Positions 27,371 through 36,607 of a stretch of 64,000 nt of DNA are shown piece by piece (the first letter of the stretch is position 1; each line of letters begins with the position of its first letter). Position numbers and translations under genes: made by a program. The notes below the pieces were generated by a model. The model saw nothing but the letters and a program-made list of their open reading frames with translations. It did no database searches and was not told where the DNA came from. Origin of the DNA: Streptomyces anulatus. GTDB lineage: Bacteria; Actinomycetota; Actinomycetes; Streptomycetales; Streptomycetaceae. The stretch is from the NCBI RefSeq assembly GCF_014650675.1, contig NZ_BMVK01000009.1, forward strand, positions 265,985-329,984, read 5' to 3'.

Positions 27371-27955
27371 CTAGCCCGGATACGGCTGCCGGGCGCGGGC
27401 GTCGCTCAGGACGTGGCCCCACCAGGCGAGTTGGTCGAACATGGTCTCGGCCGCCGTTGCACAACCCTCGGGGTCTGCGGGCCGGCCCTCGGCGTCGAAG
27501 TGCTCCCGGTAGTTCGGGAAGCAGACCGAGTCCCGGACGGTGACGCTGTGCAGCCCGGGGAAGATTCCCCGCAGGTCGGCCACCGCGCGCAGCCCGCCGG
27601 CCATGCCGCCGTAGGAGACGAAGGCGACCGGCTTCGCCTTCCACACGTCGACGTACCAGTCGATGGCGTTCTTCAGGGAGGCGGGGAAGCTGTGGTTGTA
27701 CTCCGGCGTGACGATCACGAACGCGTCCGCCCTGTCCAGCCAGGGGGCGAGGTCGGTCACAGCCTGCGGCAGCGGGCGGTCGAGGCTCTCCGGCAGCACG
27801 TCGGGCAGCCACACCTGGGCCAGGTCGATCACATCGACGTCGAAGTCGCCGCGCTTGGCCGCCTCGGCGGCGATCCACTGGGCGGGGACGGGGCCGAAGC
27901 GGCCGGCGCGGGTGCTGCCGATGAGTACGGCCAGGTTCAGTCTGCGTTCACGCAT
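27371..27955 (-). CDS. NADPH-dependent FMN reductase
   Basis: 194 residues from ATG 27955. Flavodoxin-like fold: phosphate loop LIGSTRAGRFGP, TPEYNHSFPASLKNAIDWY (FMN isoalloxazine contacts), VSYGGMAGGLRAVADLR. Reduces FMN or quinones with NADPH in the cytoplasm. ATGCGTGAACGC start, with GAGGGGAACC upstream. Precedes the exporter on the same strand; may act on a redox-active drug or supply FMNH2. Confidence 0.9.
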   Translation of the reverse strand: MRERRLNLAVLIGSTRAGRFGPVPAQWIAAEAAKRGDFDVDVIDLAQVWLPDVLPESLDRPLPQAVTDLAPWLDRADAFVIVTPEYNHSFPASLKNAIDWYVDVWKAKPVAFVSYGGMAGGLRAVADLRGIFPGLHSVTVRDSVCFPNYREHFDAEGRPADPEGCATAAETMFDQLAWWGHVLSDARARQPYPG

Positions 27956-28495
27956 CACGGTTCCCCTCGGGCTCGGTGCCTGCACCTCATACGGTGCGCC
28001 GTGCCACTCGTGATGCGCTCTCGGTCCGCTCTCGGTCCGCTCTCGGTTCCCTTTCGGCCTGGCTATGGATCCCCTGCGGCCGCCGTAACGGGTCGGAGGT
28101 TCTGCTGCCCGGCTCCGGAGCAGGCACCGGTTGGAGGCAGCAGCGTGCAGCAGCCCGCCGTGCTGCACCGGTCGGGGCCGGCCTGCTACCCGTGCAGCCC
28201 CCGTGTGCCGCTTGGCCCATGCAAATGCTGTGCCGCACCCGCGAGACCACCGTGCTGCAACCCGCACCACCACCAGGACCACAAAGCAGCACTTGCTGCG
28301 CACCCTGGCGAGCAGCACGGCCAGGAGCAGCGGCATCCTGTTGCGGCAGACCCTCGCCTCACACCCTCACACCCTCACAGCGCGCCTCGCTTACCTGGGG
28401 AACCCTGTGAGGCTCATAGACCTCAGAGGGCGGGGCTGTGCGTAACACCGGTGCCGATCTTCGCGGATGAAGTCGTCTCGCCTACGGTCGCCTTC
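27956..28495. other. No gene recognised
   Basis: About 540 bp. A short direct repeat 'CTCTCGGTCCG' occurs twice near 28018-28045. Plus- and minus-strand frames here are rich in Arg/Pro and match nothing known. Probably promoter regions for the two flanking divergent genes plus decayed sequence. Confidence 0.4.
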
Positions 28496-29014
28496 ATGAG
28501 CAGCGACGGAGTAGTGGTGGATGAGGCGGTCCGTGCGGCGTGGGACGCCTACCGGGTCCTGGAGAAGCGGACGCCTGCCGAGGAGCGCCAGCAGGCGCAG
28601 CAGCGGCTGAAGGCGGCGATGGAGTCCGTCGGGCGTGAGGAGGTCTCGCGGGGCACGGTGTTCCTGGTGGGGGTGTTGACCGGGTATCTGATCGCGGAGC
28701 CGCCCGGGGGTGGGGAGCAGCTCGATCCGCTGACCGACCTGATTCCTGCCGTGATCCGTCGGCTGCCGTCGTTCGAGTTGGCCGACCCGGAGCAGGTGCC
28801 GATGGTGACCGGGGTCCTCATGGCCGCCGCGATGGGCATGGGCACCGTTGCCTGGCGCGACCGGTTCGGGACGATCGATCCGGCGGAGGCCATGGTCCAT
28901 GGGTTCGTGCTGTGGCTGCTCGCGGACCTGTTCGACTCCCTGGCCGACAGGCCGGGAACCATCGACGAGCTGATGCGCGAGACCTTCGAGTCCATGGACA
29001 CCTCGGAGGACTGA
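28496..29014 (+). CDS. Conserved-looking hypothetical protein, acidic helical
   Basis: 172 residues from ATG 28496. Strong third-position GC in this frame and no competing frame. Helical N-terminus (EAVRAAWDAYRVLEKRTPAEERQQAQQRLKAAM), then mixed hydrophobic stretches 'GTVFLVGVLTGYLIAEPP' and 'GVLMAAAMGMGTVAW' that are not clearly transmembrane, and an acidic end. Family not recognised; no operon partner. Confidence 0.6.
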   Translation: MSSDGVVVDEAVRAAWDAYRVLEKRTPAEERQQAQQRLKAAMESVGREEVSRGTVFLVGVLTGYLIAEPPGGGEQLDPLTDLIPAVIRRLPSFELADPEQVPMVTGVLMAAAMGMGTVAWRDRFGTIDPAEAMVHGFVLWLLADLFDSLADRPGTIDELMRETFESMDTSED

Positions 29015-29451
29015 CGGAGCACGAACGGTGATCGGCGTAGTTCTGGTGGGCCGGGCTCGTTGAGCAGCTGCGCAGGTGACGGTGACGTCGTCCAGGCCGT
29101 CGACCGAGCCGTGCTCTGAGCGTCGATTCTCGAACGGCTCTGCTGGCCCCCCAGGGCACGCTCCCACCTCATCGAGCGCCAAGGTTTATCGACAGCTGAG
29201 AGGTGCTGCTGCTGGGGCGGTCCAGCGTGCGCCCATTTCCGTGGGCCATATGGGCGTGGTGGCCGTCGTCATGACGTGTCCGGGGTGTTTCTCCACTCGG
29301 AGTGTGGGACTGGCGTGATCGTCTCTGCATCAGAGCCTGCTTTCGTGCAGCGGACTCTGATCTGCAGGGCACGAACGCATGCGATCGGGGTACGCACCAG
29401 GCCGCAGTGACGAATCGTTCGTCATCACCACTGATCTCGGAAAGGCGTGAG
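29015..29451. other. Upstream region of the crt operon, no gene seen
   Basis: About 440 bp before crtE. No convincing ORF. It should hold the crtEIBV promoter; I could not identify a sigma-factor-specific motif with confidence. Confidence 0.4.
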
Positions 29452-30726
29452 ATGGGCCGTCGCCAGCCTACGGAGGACTCGCTCGGCGAGTCCTCACGCC
29501 CGGCCTGCAAGCCGGGCGGGCGCCGTCACCACCCCTCGTCGTCCGAGGACGCCCAGGTCGTGGACTCGGACGTGGTCGATGCGGTTCTGCGCACTGCGCG
29601 GGCAGTACTGGCGGACCGAGTCGACGAGGCCTTACGGAGCGACGTCTTGTTCTGCGAGGAGTTGGCGCGGCGGGTCGCGGATTTCACGCTGGAGGGCGGT
29701 AAGCGGATGCGGCCCCGCCTTCTGTGGTGGGGAATGCGTTCCTGCGGTGCGGCTGAGACCGCTGCGGCGCTGCGGCTCGGGGTGGCGCTGGAGCTCATCC
29801 AGAGCTGCGCGCTGATTCATGACGATGTGATGGACCGTTCGCGGCTTCGCCGAGGGAAGCCTGCCGTGCACATCGGGCTGGCAGAGCGTGCGGGTCTCTC
29901 GCCGGATTCCGAGCGGGGTTTCGTCTTCGGTACTTCAGCCGCCGTGTTGGCGGGTGACCTCGCGCTGGCCTGGGCCGACGACACGGTGGCGGAGACCGTA
30001 CTGTCTGCCGTCCAGCGGCGTCGGATCGGCGCCCTGTGGCGGGCTATGCGGACCGAGATGGTTGCCGGACAGTACCTGGATCTGCGTGGCCAGGTCAGTG
30101 GCGAGTCATCAGTGGCGCAAGCCTTGCGGACCGCCTGTCTCAAGAGCGCTTCGTATTCTGTCGAGCGGCCTCTGGCGCTCGGCGCCGCCCTGGCAGGCGC
30201 CGATGAGCGGACCACCGACGCTCTGCGCTCCGCCGGCCGGTGTGCCGGTATCGCGTTTCAGCTGCGGGACGATCTGCTCGGGGTTTTCGGTGACCCGGGG
30301 CTGACCGGGAAGCCGTCCGGCGACGATATCCGCGAGGGCAAGCCGACCTACCTGCTGGCTGTCGCCCGGAGGTGGGCCGAAGCGGCGGGCGACGAAGAGG
30401 CACTGGCCCTCCTCGCTCGCGTCACGGGCAACGCCAACCTCACCGAGGAGGATCTCGCGGACGTACGCGGCGTGCTTGAGGTGACGGGGGTGCGTGCCCA
30501 TGTGGAGCGGAAGGCGGAGCGTCTCCACGACCATGCCGTACGTCGTCTGGGACAGGCCGTCGACGTGGATGCGCATGGCGGCCGCCAGCTGCTCGGTCTG
30601 CTGCGCACGGTCTCTGGAGAGCGGACTGGCCACTCCCCCACCGCCGGCGAGACGCGCGGTCGCGGCAGCGGGGCGGCGGGTGTCTCCTCGGTACTGATCG
30701 CGGCCGAAGGAGGTAGTGCGGGGTGA
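29452..30726 (+). CDS. crtE: Geranylgeranyl diphosphate synthase (CrtE)
   Basis: 424 residues from ATG 29452 (GGAAAGGCG upstream). An all-helical trans-prenyltransferase: GGKRMRPRLLWWGM, first Asp-rich motif DDVMD at 124-128 (also LIHDDVMDRS), second motif DDLLG at 273-277 (FQLRDDLLGVFGD), and GKPSGDDIREGKPT. It condenses IPP with allylic diphosphates to C20 GGPP, the carotenoid precursor. N-terminal 35 residues are an extra polar leader. First gene of crtEIBV; its stop overlaps the crtI GTG by 4 bases. Confidence 0.95.
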   Translation: MGRRQPTEDSLGESSRPACKPGGRRHHPSSSEDAQVVDSDVVDAVLRTARAVLADRVDEALRSDVLFCEELARRVADFTLEGGKRMRPRLLWWGMRSCGAAETAAALRLGVALELIQSCALIHDDVMDRSRLRRGKPAVHIGLAERAGLSPDSERGFVFGTSAAVLAGDLALAWADDTVAETVLSAVQRRRIGALWRAMRTEMVAGQYLDLRGQVSGESSVAQALRTACLKSASYSVERPLALGAALAGADERTTDALRSAGRCAGIAFQLRDDLLGVFGDPGLTGKPSGDDIREGKPTYLLAVARRWAEAAGDEEALALLARVTGNANLTEEDLADVRGVLEVTGVRAHVERKAERLHDHAVRRLGQAVDVDAHGGRQLLGLLRTVSGERTGHSPTAGETRGRGSGAAGVSSVLIAAEGGSAG

Positions 30727-32246
30727 TCACGGTCATGGGGCCCGTCGACCATGTGGTGGTGGTCGGTGCCGGTCTGGCAGGACTGGCCGCCGCGCTGCAC
30801 CTGCTGGGCGCGGGCCGCCGCGTGACGGTCGTCGAGCGGGAAGGCGTGCCCGGGGGCCGGGCCGGGTTGCTGGAGTCGGGAGGCTTCCGTATCGACACCG
30901 GGCCGACCGTGCTGACGATGCCGGATCTGGTGGAGGAGGCCTTCGCCGCGGTCGGCGAGCGGATGACCGACCGGCTGGAGCTGATCAGGCTGGCCCCTGC
31001 CTACCGGGCCCGGTTCGCCGACGGGTCCCAGCTCGACGTGCACACCGACGGTGCTGCGATGGAGGCCGCCGTCGAGGAGTTCGCGGGGGCCCGGCAGGCG
31101 GTCGGCTACCGGCGGCTGCGGATCTGGCTGGAGCGCCTCTACCGGGTGCAGATGCACCGTTTCATCGACACCAACTTCGACTCACCGCTCCAGCTCGCCC
31201 ATCCCGACCTTGTCCGCCTTGCGGCGCTCGGCGGTTTCGGCCGGCTCGACGCGCGGATTGGGCACTTCGTCTCGGACGAACGGCTGCGCAGGGTCTTCTC
31301 CTTCCAGGCGCTGTACGCGGGCGTGCCGCCGGCGAGGGCGCTGGCCGCGTACGCGGTGATCGCCTACATGGACACGGTGGCCGGTGTGTACTTCCCCCGG
31401 GGCGGCATGCACGCGTTGCCCCGGGCGATGGCGGATGCGGCCGCCGATGCTGGAGCCTCCCTCCGCTACGGGCAGAGCGTGACCCGGCTGGAGCGCTCGG
31501 GTGACCGGGTCACCGCTGTTGTCACCGACCAGGAACGCATTCCGTGCGACGCGGTCGTCCTGACTCCCGATCTCCCCATCAGCTACCGGCTGCTCGGCCG
31601 CAGCCCACACCGCCCCCTGCCCTTGCGGCATTCGCCGTCCGCAGTGATCCTGCACGCGGGCACGGACCGCACCTGGCCGGAACTGGCGCACCACACCATC
31701 TCTTTCGGTGCGGCCTGGAAGAGCACCTTCCACGAACTCACCCGCACCGGGAAGTTGATGTCGGACCCCTCCCTCCTCATCACCCGGCCCACCGCGAGCG
31801 ACGCCTCGCTCGCACCACCGGGCAGGCACCTCCACTACGTGCTTGCTCCCTGCCCGAATACCGAGGTCGGGCCCGGCGTACGGGAATGGCGGGAGCTGGG
31901 GCCCCGCTACCGGGACGAGCTGCTGGCCGAGCTGGAGCGCCGCGAGATGCCCGGCCTCGGCGCGGCGATCGAGGAGGAGGGGCTGGTCACGCCCGCCGAC
32001 TGGACCGCGCAGGGGCATGCTGCGGGCACCCCCTTCTCCGTGGCCCACACCTTTCCCCAGACCGGTCCCTTCCGGCCGCGCAACCTGGTGCGGGGCACGG
32101 TCAACGCCGTCCTCGCCGGCTGCGGCACTACGCCCGGCGTCGGCGTGCCGACCGTCCTGATCTCGGGGAAGCTGGCTGCGGAGAGGATCACCGGCCCCAG
32201 AGCCGCCCGGACCCCGCGCCATGCCCGGAGAGGTTCCAGCGCATGA
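30723..32246 (+). CDS. crtI: Phytoene desaturase (CrtI)
   Basis: 507 residues, GTG start inside the crtE stop. FAD-binding N-terminus VVVGAGLAGLAAALHLLGAG, then GGRAGLLESGGFRIDTGPTVLTMPDL typical of CrtI. The C-terminal CrtI signature runs LAGCGTTPGVGVPTVLISGKLAAERI. It introduces four double bonds into phytoene to give lycopene, at the membrane. Overlaps crtB by 4 bases (ATGA). Confidence 0.95.
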   Translation: MITVMGPVDHVVVVGAGLAGLAAALHLLGAGRRVTVVEREGVPGGRAGLLESGGFRIDTGPTVLTMPDLVEEAFAAVGERMTDRLELIRLAPAYRARFADGSQLDVHTDGAAMEAAVEEFAGARQAVGYRRLRIWLERLYRVQMHRFIDTNFDSPLQLAHPDLVRLAALGGFGRLDARIGHFVSDERLRRVFSFQALYAGVPPARALAAYAVIAYMDTVAGVYFPRGGMHALPRAMADAAADAGASLRYGQSVTRLERSGDRVTAVVTDQERIPCDAVVLTPDLPISYRLLGRSPHRPLPLRHSPSAVILHAGTDRTWPELAHHTISFGAAWKSTFHELTRTGKLMSDPSLLITRPTASDASLAPPGRHLHYVLAPCPNTEVGPGVREWRELGPRYRDELLAELERREMPGLGAAIEEEGLVTPADWTAQGHAAGTPFSVAHTFPQTGPFRPRNLVRGTVNAVLAGCGTTPGVGVPTVLISGKLAAERITGPRAARTPRHARRGSSA

Positions 32247-33271
32247 CCGTCCACGAACTCGACGCAGCAGGCATCCATGACCCCGCGCTCCGGGCCGCGT
32301 ACACCCGCTGCCGCGCTCTTAACGCCCGTCATGGCAAGACCTACTTCCTCGCGACGCGGCTCCTTCCCGTCGACCGGCGGCCGGCCGTCCACGCCCTGTA
32401 CGGCTTCGCCCGCCGGGCCGACGACATCGTCGACGATCTCGACAGCACAGCCACGCCCGGGGATCGCGCCCGCGCGCTGCTCGCCCTGGAAGCCCAGCTG
32501 GAGACGGGGCGGCGGGGGGCCCGGGCCGCCGAGCCGGTGATCCGTGCCCTGGCCGACACGGCGGGCCGGTACGGCATCGACCATCGACACTTCACCGACT
32601 TCCTCTCCTCCATGCGCAGCGACCTGACGGTCGGCGGCTACGCGTCGTACGAGGAACTCGGCCGGTACATGCACGGCTCGGCCGCGGTGATCGGCCTTCA
32701 GATGCTGCCGGTGCTCGGAACGGTGACGGCGCGCGAGGAGGCAGCACCGCATGCGGCCGCGCTCGGTGTCGCCTTCCAGCTGACCAACTTCCTGCGGGAT
32801 GTGGGCGAGGACCTGGACCGGGGCCGGCTCTATCTGCCGGCCGAGCTGTTGGCCGCGCACGGGGCGGACCGGGAACGCTTCGAGTGGAGCCGGAGTACGG
32901 GGATGCCGGACGCCCGGATCACCGACGTACTGCGGGCCGCCGCAGCCCACAACCGAACCGTCTACCGGGCCGCCCTGCCCGGTATCGCGATGCTCGCCCC
33001 GGTGTCGCGGCCCTGCATCCGTACGGCGTTTGTGCTGTACAGCGGCATCCTCGACGCGATTGAGGCGGACGGGTACGCGGTCCTGCACCGCCGGGCGGTC
33101 GTCCCGCGCCGACGGCGGGCCGCCGTGGCGCTGGACGGCCTGGTGCGGGCGGTCGCCGCACGCAGAGTGCGCCGGCGCCGAGCAGACGCGTTCGCGGCGG
33201 TCCGGTCCGACGGGACGTCCTGGCCGCGGACTGCCGGTGCCCCGGCCCCGGTGCGGGAGGAGGCCGTATGA
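32243..33271 (+). CDS. crtB: Phytoene synthase (CrtB)
   Basis: 342 residues from ATG 32243. Squalene/phytoene synthase fold with two Asp-rich motifs: RRADDIVDDLD (Mg-binding) and TNFLRDVGEDLDRGRLYLP. The KTYFLATRLLP and YMHGSAAVIGL segments are family-typical. Condenses two GGPP to phytoene. The Arg-rich C-terminus (RRVRRRRADAF) is an addition of about 40 residues. Translationally coupled to crtI and to the following Rieske gene (4-base overlaps). Confidence 0.95.
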   Translation: MTVHELDAAGIHDPALRAAYTRCRALNARHGKTYFLATRLLPVDRRPAVHALYGFARRADDIVDDLDSTATPGDRARALLALEAQLETGRRGARAAEPVIRALADTAGRYGIDHRHFTDFLSSMRSDLTVGGYASYEELGRYMHGSAAVIGLQMLPVLGTVTAREEAAPHAAALGVAFQLTNFLRDVGEDLDRGRLYLPAELLAAHGADRERFEWSRSTGMPDARITDVLRAAAAHNRTVYRAALPGIAMLAPVSRPCIRTAFVLYSGILDAIEADGYAVLHRRAVVPRRRRAAVALDGLVRAVAARRVRRRRADAFAAVRSDGTSWPRTAGAPAPVREEAV

Positions 33272-34284
33272 GCCCGGAGGCGGGACGCCCGCGATCCGGG
33301 CGCATTCCCTTGCGAGTGCGGCGGGCGCCCGTCCCGTGGGAGCGTCAGGCGCCCACGTGGCGCGAGGCGAAACCCGGACTCATCACGGAGGCCCTCAAGC
33401 GTGCGCAGAGCAGGCCTTCCGGCAATTGGTACGTCATCGGGGCCTCGCGCGACCTTCCTCCCAGGAAGGCCCTCGGGGTCACGGTCGGCTCCACCGAAGT
33501 GGTGGCGTGGCGCGACCGCGGGGGAAAGCTGCGCACCGGTCCGGGAGCGTGCCCGCATCTGGGGGCGCCGCTGCGCGACAGCCCCGTCCGCTGCGGCACG
33601 CTGGTCTGTCACTGGCACGGACTTGTACTGGACGGCGAACCGTTCGCCGGATGGGAGCCCTATCCCGCCTTCGACGACGGGGTCCTTCTCTGGGTGCGGC
33701 TCGACCGAATGGGGGGCGAGCCCCCTTCGGAGCGTCCCTACGTACCCGCCCGGCCGAGGGCGCGGGACGCCGTGGAGGCGGTCTACTCCGGCGTAGGCCG
33801 CTGCGAGCCGGAAGACGTGGTGGCCAACCGCCTCGATCCGTGGCACGGCGCGTGGTTCCACCCGTACTCCTTCGTGGACCTGACGGTGACGGGAACCCCC
33901 GCCGACAGCCCGGCGGACGACGCCGGGTTCACCGTCGATGTGTCCTTCAAGGTGGCCGGGCGGCTGGTGGTGCCGGTCCGGGCCCGGTTCACGGCGCCCG
34001 ATCCCCGTACGGTCGTCATGCACATCGTCGAGGGCGAGGGCGCGGGGTCCGTCGTGGAGACCCACGCCACACCCATCGCTCCGGACGAGCAGGGCAAGCC
34101 CCGCACCGCCGTGACGGAGGCACTGGTCGCGGCGTCGGACCGTCGTGGATTCGCCGTGGCCCGGGCAGCCGCTCCGCTGCTGCGCCCCCTGATGCGTGCC
34201 ACGGCCGGCCGGTTGTGGCGGGACGACCTGGCGTACGCGGAGAGGCGCTGGGAACTCCGCGACAGCGGGACGTTCCCGGGCTGA
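33268..34284 (+). CDS. crtV: Rieske 2Fe-2S protein with DUF5914 (CrtV position)
   Basis: 338 residues. Rieske cluster ligands C95-x-H97 (ACPHLGAPL) and C114-x2-H117 (CHWHGL), about 20 residues apart, in an N-terminal ferredoxin-like domain (about 50-140). The C-terminal 190 residues match the DUF5914 family found with carotenoid genes. It occupies the fourth place of the S. griseus-type crtEIBV operon; the symbol is given by position. The clear Rieske ligands point to electron transfer or an oxygenase-like step rather than an esterase, but the reaction is not settled. Confidence 0.85.
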   Translation: MSPEAGRPRSGRIPLRVRRAPVPWERQAPTWREAKPGLITEALKRAQSRPSGNWYVIGASRDLPPRKALGVTVGSTEVVAWRDRGGKLRTGPGACPHLGAPLRDSPVRCGTLVCHWHGLVLDGEPFAGWEPYPAFDDGVLLWVRLDRMGGEPPSERPYVPARPRARDAVEAVYSGVGRCEPEDVVANRLDPWHGAWFHPYSFVDLTVTGTPADSPADDAGFTVDVSFKVAGRLVVPVRARFTAPDPRTVVMHIVEGEGAGSVVETHATPIAPDEQGKPRTAVTEALVAASDRRGFAVARAAAPLLRPLMRATAGRLWRDDLAYAERRWELRDSGTFPG

Positions 34285-34308
34285 CGAACGGCTCCCCTTT
34301 TCGTCAGC
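34280..34308. terminator. Hairpin terminator shared by the convergent crt operons
   Basis: Perfect inverted repeat GCTGACGAA (34280-34288) and TTCGTCAGC (34300-34308) with an 11-base loop, overlapping the crtV stop and 17 bp before the crtU stop. A bidirectional, T-poor terminator, as is common in streptomycetes. Confidence 0.7.
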
Positions 34309-34325
34309 TCCACAGGGCCCTTCCA

Positions 34326-35879
34326 TCAGTCGGCCAGCGTCGCGAGCCGGCGCAGAACCGCCGACCGTCCCGCCCGCGGGACGGTCCAGAGCGTCTGTCC
34401 ACGTACGCCCCACCGTTCCAGCAGGGCGTTCGCGGCGAGGAAACCGCTGGTGGCCGCGCGTTCCATCAGGGCCACGGGCAGATCGGTGCGGACCATGTCC
34501 CCGGCAACGGTGACCGTGGGGTCGGGGCTGCGCACGCCGGGCCGGTCCCGGTAGCCGCCCACGGGAAACATGGGGCAGTCCGCCCTCCACTCGTGGCGCT
34601 CGTCCAGAACGCGGGCGCTGCGGGTCTCCGGGTAGATCCGGTGCAGTTGTCTCAGCGTCTCGTCCTGTACCGCGGACCGGTCGGAGCCCGGTGCGACGGC
34701 GTAGGCGTGCAGCTCGACGACCGAGCCCCTCGTGCGCCGGGCCCAGCGGGCGGCCTCTCCCTCCCAGCGGTCGAGGACGCTCACGTTGTCCAGCGGACCG
34801 TAGCCGCTGGTGCCCAGGAACCCCGGCCGGTCGTACGCCACGGGCCGATCGAGCCAGAGCCGTGAGACCAGGAACGGCGGGGCGGTGCGCAACCGTGCGA
34901 TCCGTGCGCGCCAGTCGGTGTCGCCCAACTCGGGAGACGCGGCGACGAGGCGGCGCAGGGCGCCGCTGTCCAGAGCAAGGACGAGGGCGTCGTACTGGAT
35001 GGTGCGGTCGTCGGTCGTGAGGTCCAGCCCGCCGTCGCGCAGGGGGCGAACCTGCCGGACCGGTGTCTGTGTCCGTACGTCGGCGCCGTGGACTTCCAGG
35101 TAGCGGTGCAGCGGTTCCCACAGGGCTGTGGGGAACGGTTCGCCGGGCACGTCGAAGAGCAGGCCCTCGCTGGAGCCGAGGAAGTAGATGTGGAACATCA
35201 GCGCCAGTTCGGCCGCCGACAGTTTACGCGGGTCGGCGAAGAAGCTGCGGGAGAAAACCTCGAACGCCAGGTGGTGGGCGGATTCAGGGAAGCGGATGCG
35301 GTGGAGAAAGTCGGTGGCGCTGATCCCGTCGAGTCGTTCGTAGACCTCGGGCACCCGCACGTCCAGCAGCCCCAGTGCCGCCCTCAGGTTGATCCGGGTC
35401 AGGTCTCCCAGACCGAATGTGGGGCTGAGAGCGACGAACCCCATGGCGCTGAGCGGAGGCGTGCGCGGCACCCGGGCGAAGCTGTCCCGCAGGCCGGAGC
35501 TGTGCCTCAGCGGATAGTCGGGCAGCCGGGTCAGGGAAACGAGGTCCGGGTCGACCCGACGCAGAAGTCCTCGCAGGTTGTAGTACTGCCGGAAGAACGC
35601 GTGGAACCCGCGGCTCATGGTCACCGTGGTGCCGTCGGCGAGCTCGGTGGGCCATCCCGACAGCCTCCCGCCCAGGTCCGGTTCGCGCTCGTGGAGAGTT
35701 ACGCGTGCGCCGCGTTCGGCCAGGAGAGTGGCCGCCGCGATCCCTGCGATGCCGCCGCCGACGACCGCCACAGCGGGAGCGTGCCCCGTGAACCGGGCGC
35801 GGCCGGCCGGTGCCGGCACGATTGCCGCCTGCCGGTCCCGGCCTCGCCGGTGGCCCCTGCCGCTGTCCCGCAGGAACAT
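34326..35879 (-). CDS. crtU: Carotene desaturase/methyltransferase (CrtU)
   Basis: 517 residues from ATG 35879. FAD-dependent oxidoreductase of the CrtU type: AVAVVGGGIAGIAAATLLAERGARV, LGGRLSGWPTELADGT, SRGFHAFFRQYYNLR, ending MVRTDLPVALMERAATSGFLAANALL. CrtU turns the beta-ionone rings of beta-carotene into phi-rings by desaturation and methyl shift, giving isorenieratene. The N-terminal 35 residues are basic. Its ATG shares one base with the crtT stop (TGATG). Third gene of the crtYTU operon, ending at the shared terminator. Confidence 0.9.
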   Translation of the reverse strand: MFLRDSGRGHRRGRDRQAAIVPAPAGRARFTGHAPAVAVVGGGIAGIAAATLLAERGARVTLHEREPDLGGRLSGWPTELADGTTVTMSRGFHAFFRQYYNLRGLLRRVDPDLVSLTRLPDYPLRHSSGLRDSFARVPRTPPLSAMGFVALSPTFGLGDLTRINLRAALGLLDVRVPEVYERLDGISATDFLHRIRFPESAHHLAFEVFSRSFFADPRKLSAAELALMFHIYFLGSSEGLLFDVPGEPFPTALWEPLHRYLEVHGADVRTQTPVRQVRPLRDGGLDLTTDDRTIQYDALVLALDSGALRRLVAASPELGDTDWRARIARLRTAPPFLVSRLWLDRPVAYDRPGFLGTSGYGPLDNVSVLDRWEGEAARWARRTRGSVVELHAYAVAPGSDRSAVQDETLRQLHRIYPETRSARVLDERHEWRADCPMFPVGGYRDRPGVRSPDPTVTVAGDMVRTDLPVALMERAATSGFLAANALLERWGVRGQTLWTVPRAGRSAVLRRLATLAD

Positions 35880-36607
35880 CACGCCTGCACTCCCGAGCCC
35901 GCGGTGGTGCGACCGACGAAGGTGTGGGTGATACCGGTCTGCCAGCCGGGCAGCGGGAGGATGCGTACGTCGGCGAAGCCGGCTCGGCGCAACCGCTGGG
36001 CGAACAAGGGAGCCGTGTCGAACCGGGTGACACTGACCCGCAGGTGACGGTAGAGGTCGGCGTCCCCGGCGAGCCGGCCGGCAGGCTGAATGATCAGCGA
36101 GCAGACCGCGCTCCACAGGGCACGGTGGACGGGTGATCCGCCGAGCGCGTACTCGTGGACGGCGAGGCGGCCGCCCGGTACGAGCAGACCGCGCACCATG
36201 TCGAGGGCCGCGTCGGGGTCGGTGAGGTTACGGAAGAGGTAACCGGCGAACACAGCGTCGAAGGAACCGGCTTCCAGCCGTCCGGCCAGCTCCTCGATCG
36301 GGTGATGCGCGAAGTCGACGCCCTGCGGCCAGGTCTTGGCCGTCGCGCGGTCCAGCATTCCTGCGGAAGCGTCGACTCCGGTGATCCGGGCGCGCGGGGC
36401 TGCAGCGAGAAGCGCGGCCGTGGAAGCGCCCGTTCCGCATCCCAGGTCGAGCACGCGCAGCCCTCTTCCCTCCTCCGGCAGGCCCAGTCGGCGTGCGGAG
36501 CGGCGCAGGTGCGCGTGGTAGCCGGGGCTGGCCGAGACGAGGCGGTCGTACGCGGCGGAGCCATGGTCGAAGGCCTCGGACAGTGCGTCACCGCGCAACA
36601 GGGTCAT
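35879..36607 (-). CDS. crtT: Methyltransferase (CrtT)
   Basis: 242 residues. Class I SAM-dependent methyltransferase: LRVLDLGCGTGASTAALLAAAP (motif I), TGVDASAGML, DFAHHPIEEL, FDAVFAGYLFRNLTDPDAALDMVRGLLVPGGRLAVHEYAL (UbiE-like). CrtT genes lie between crtY and crtU in Streptomyces carotenoid clusters, but the methylated product is not well established. ATG overlaps the crtY stop by 4 bases. Confidence 0.9.
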   Translation of the reverse strand: MTLLRGDALSEAFDHGSAAYDRLVSASPGYHAHLRRSARRLGLPEEGRGLRVLDLGCGTGASTAALLAAAPRARITGVDASAGMLDRATAKTWPQGVDFAHHPIEELAGRLEAGSFDAVFAGYLFRNLTDPDAALDMVRGLLVPGGRLAVHEYALGGSPVHRALWSAVCSLIIQPAGRLAGDADLYRHLRVSVTRFDTAPLFAQRLRRAGFADVRILPLPGWQTGITHTFVGRTTAGSGVQA

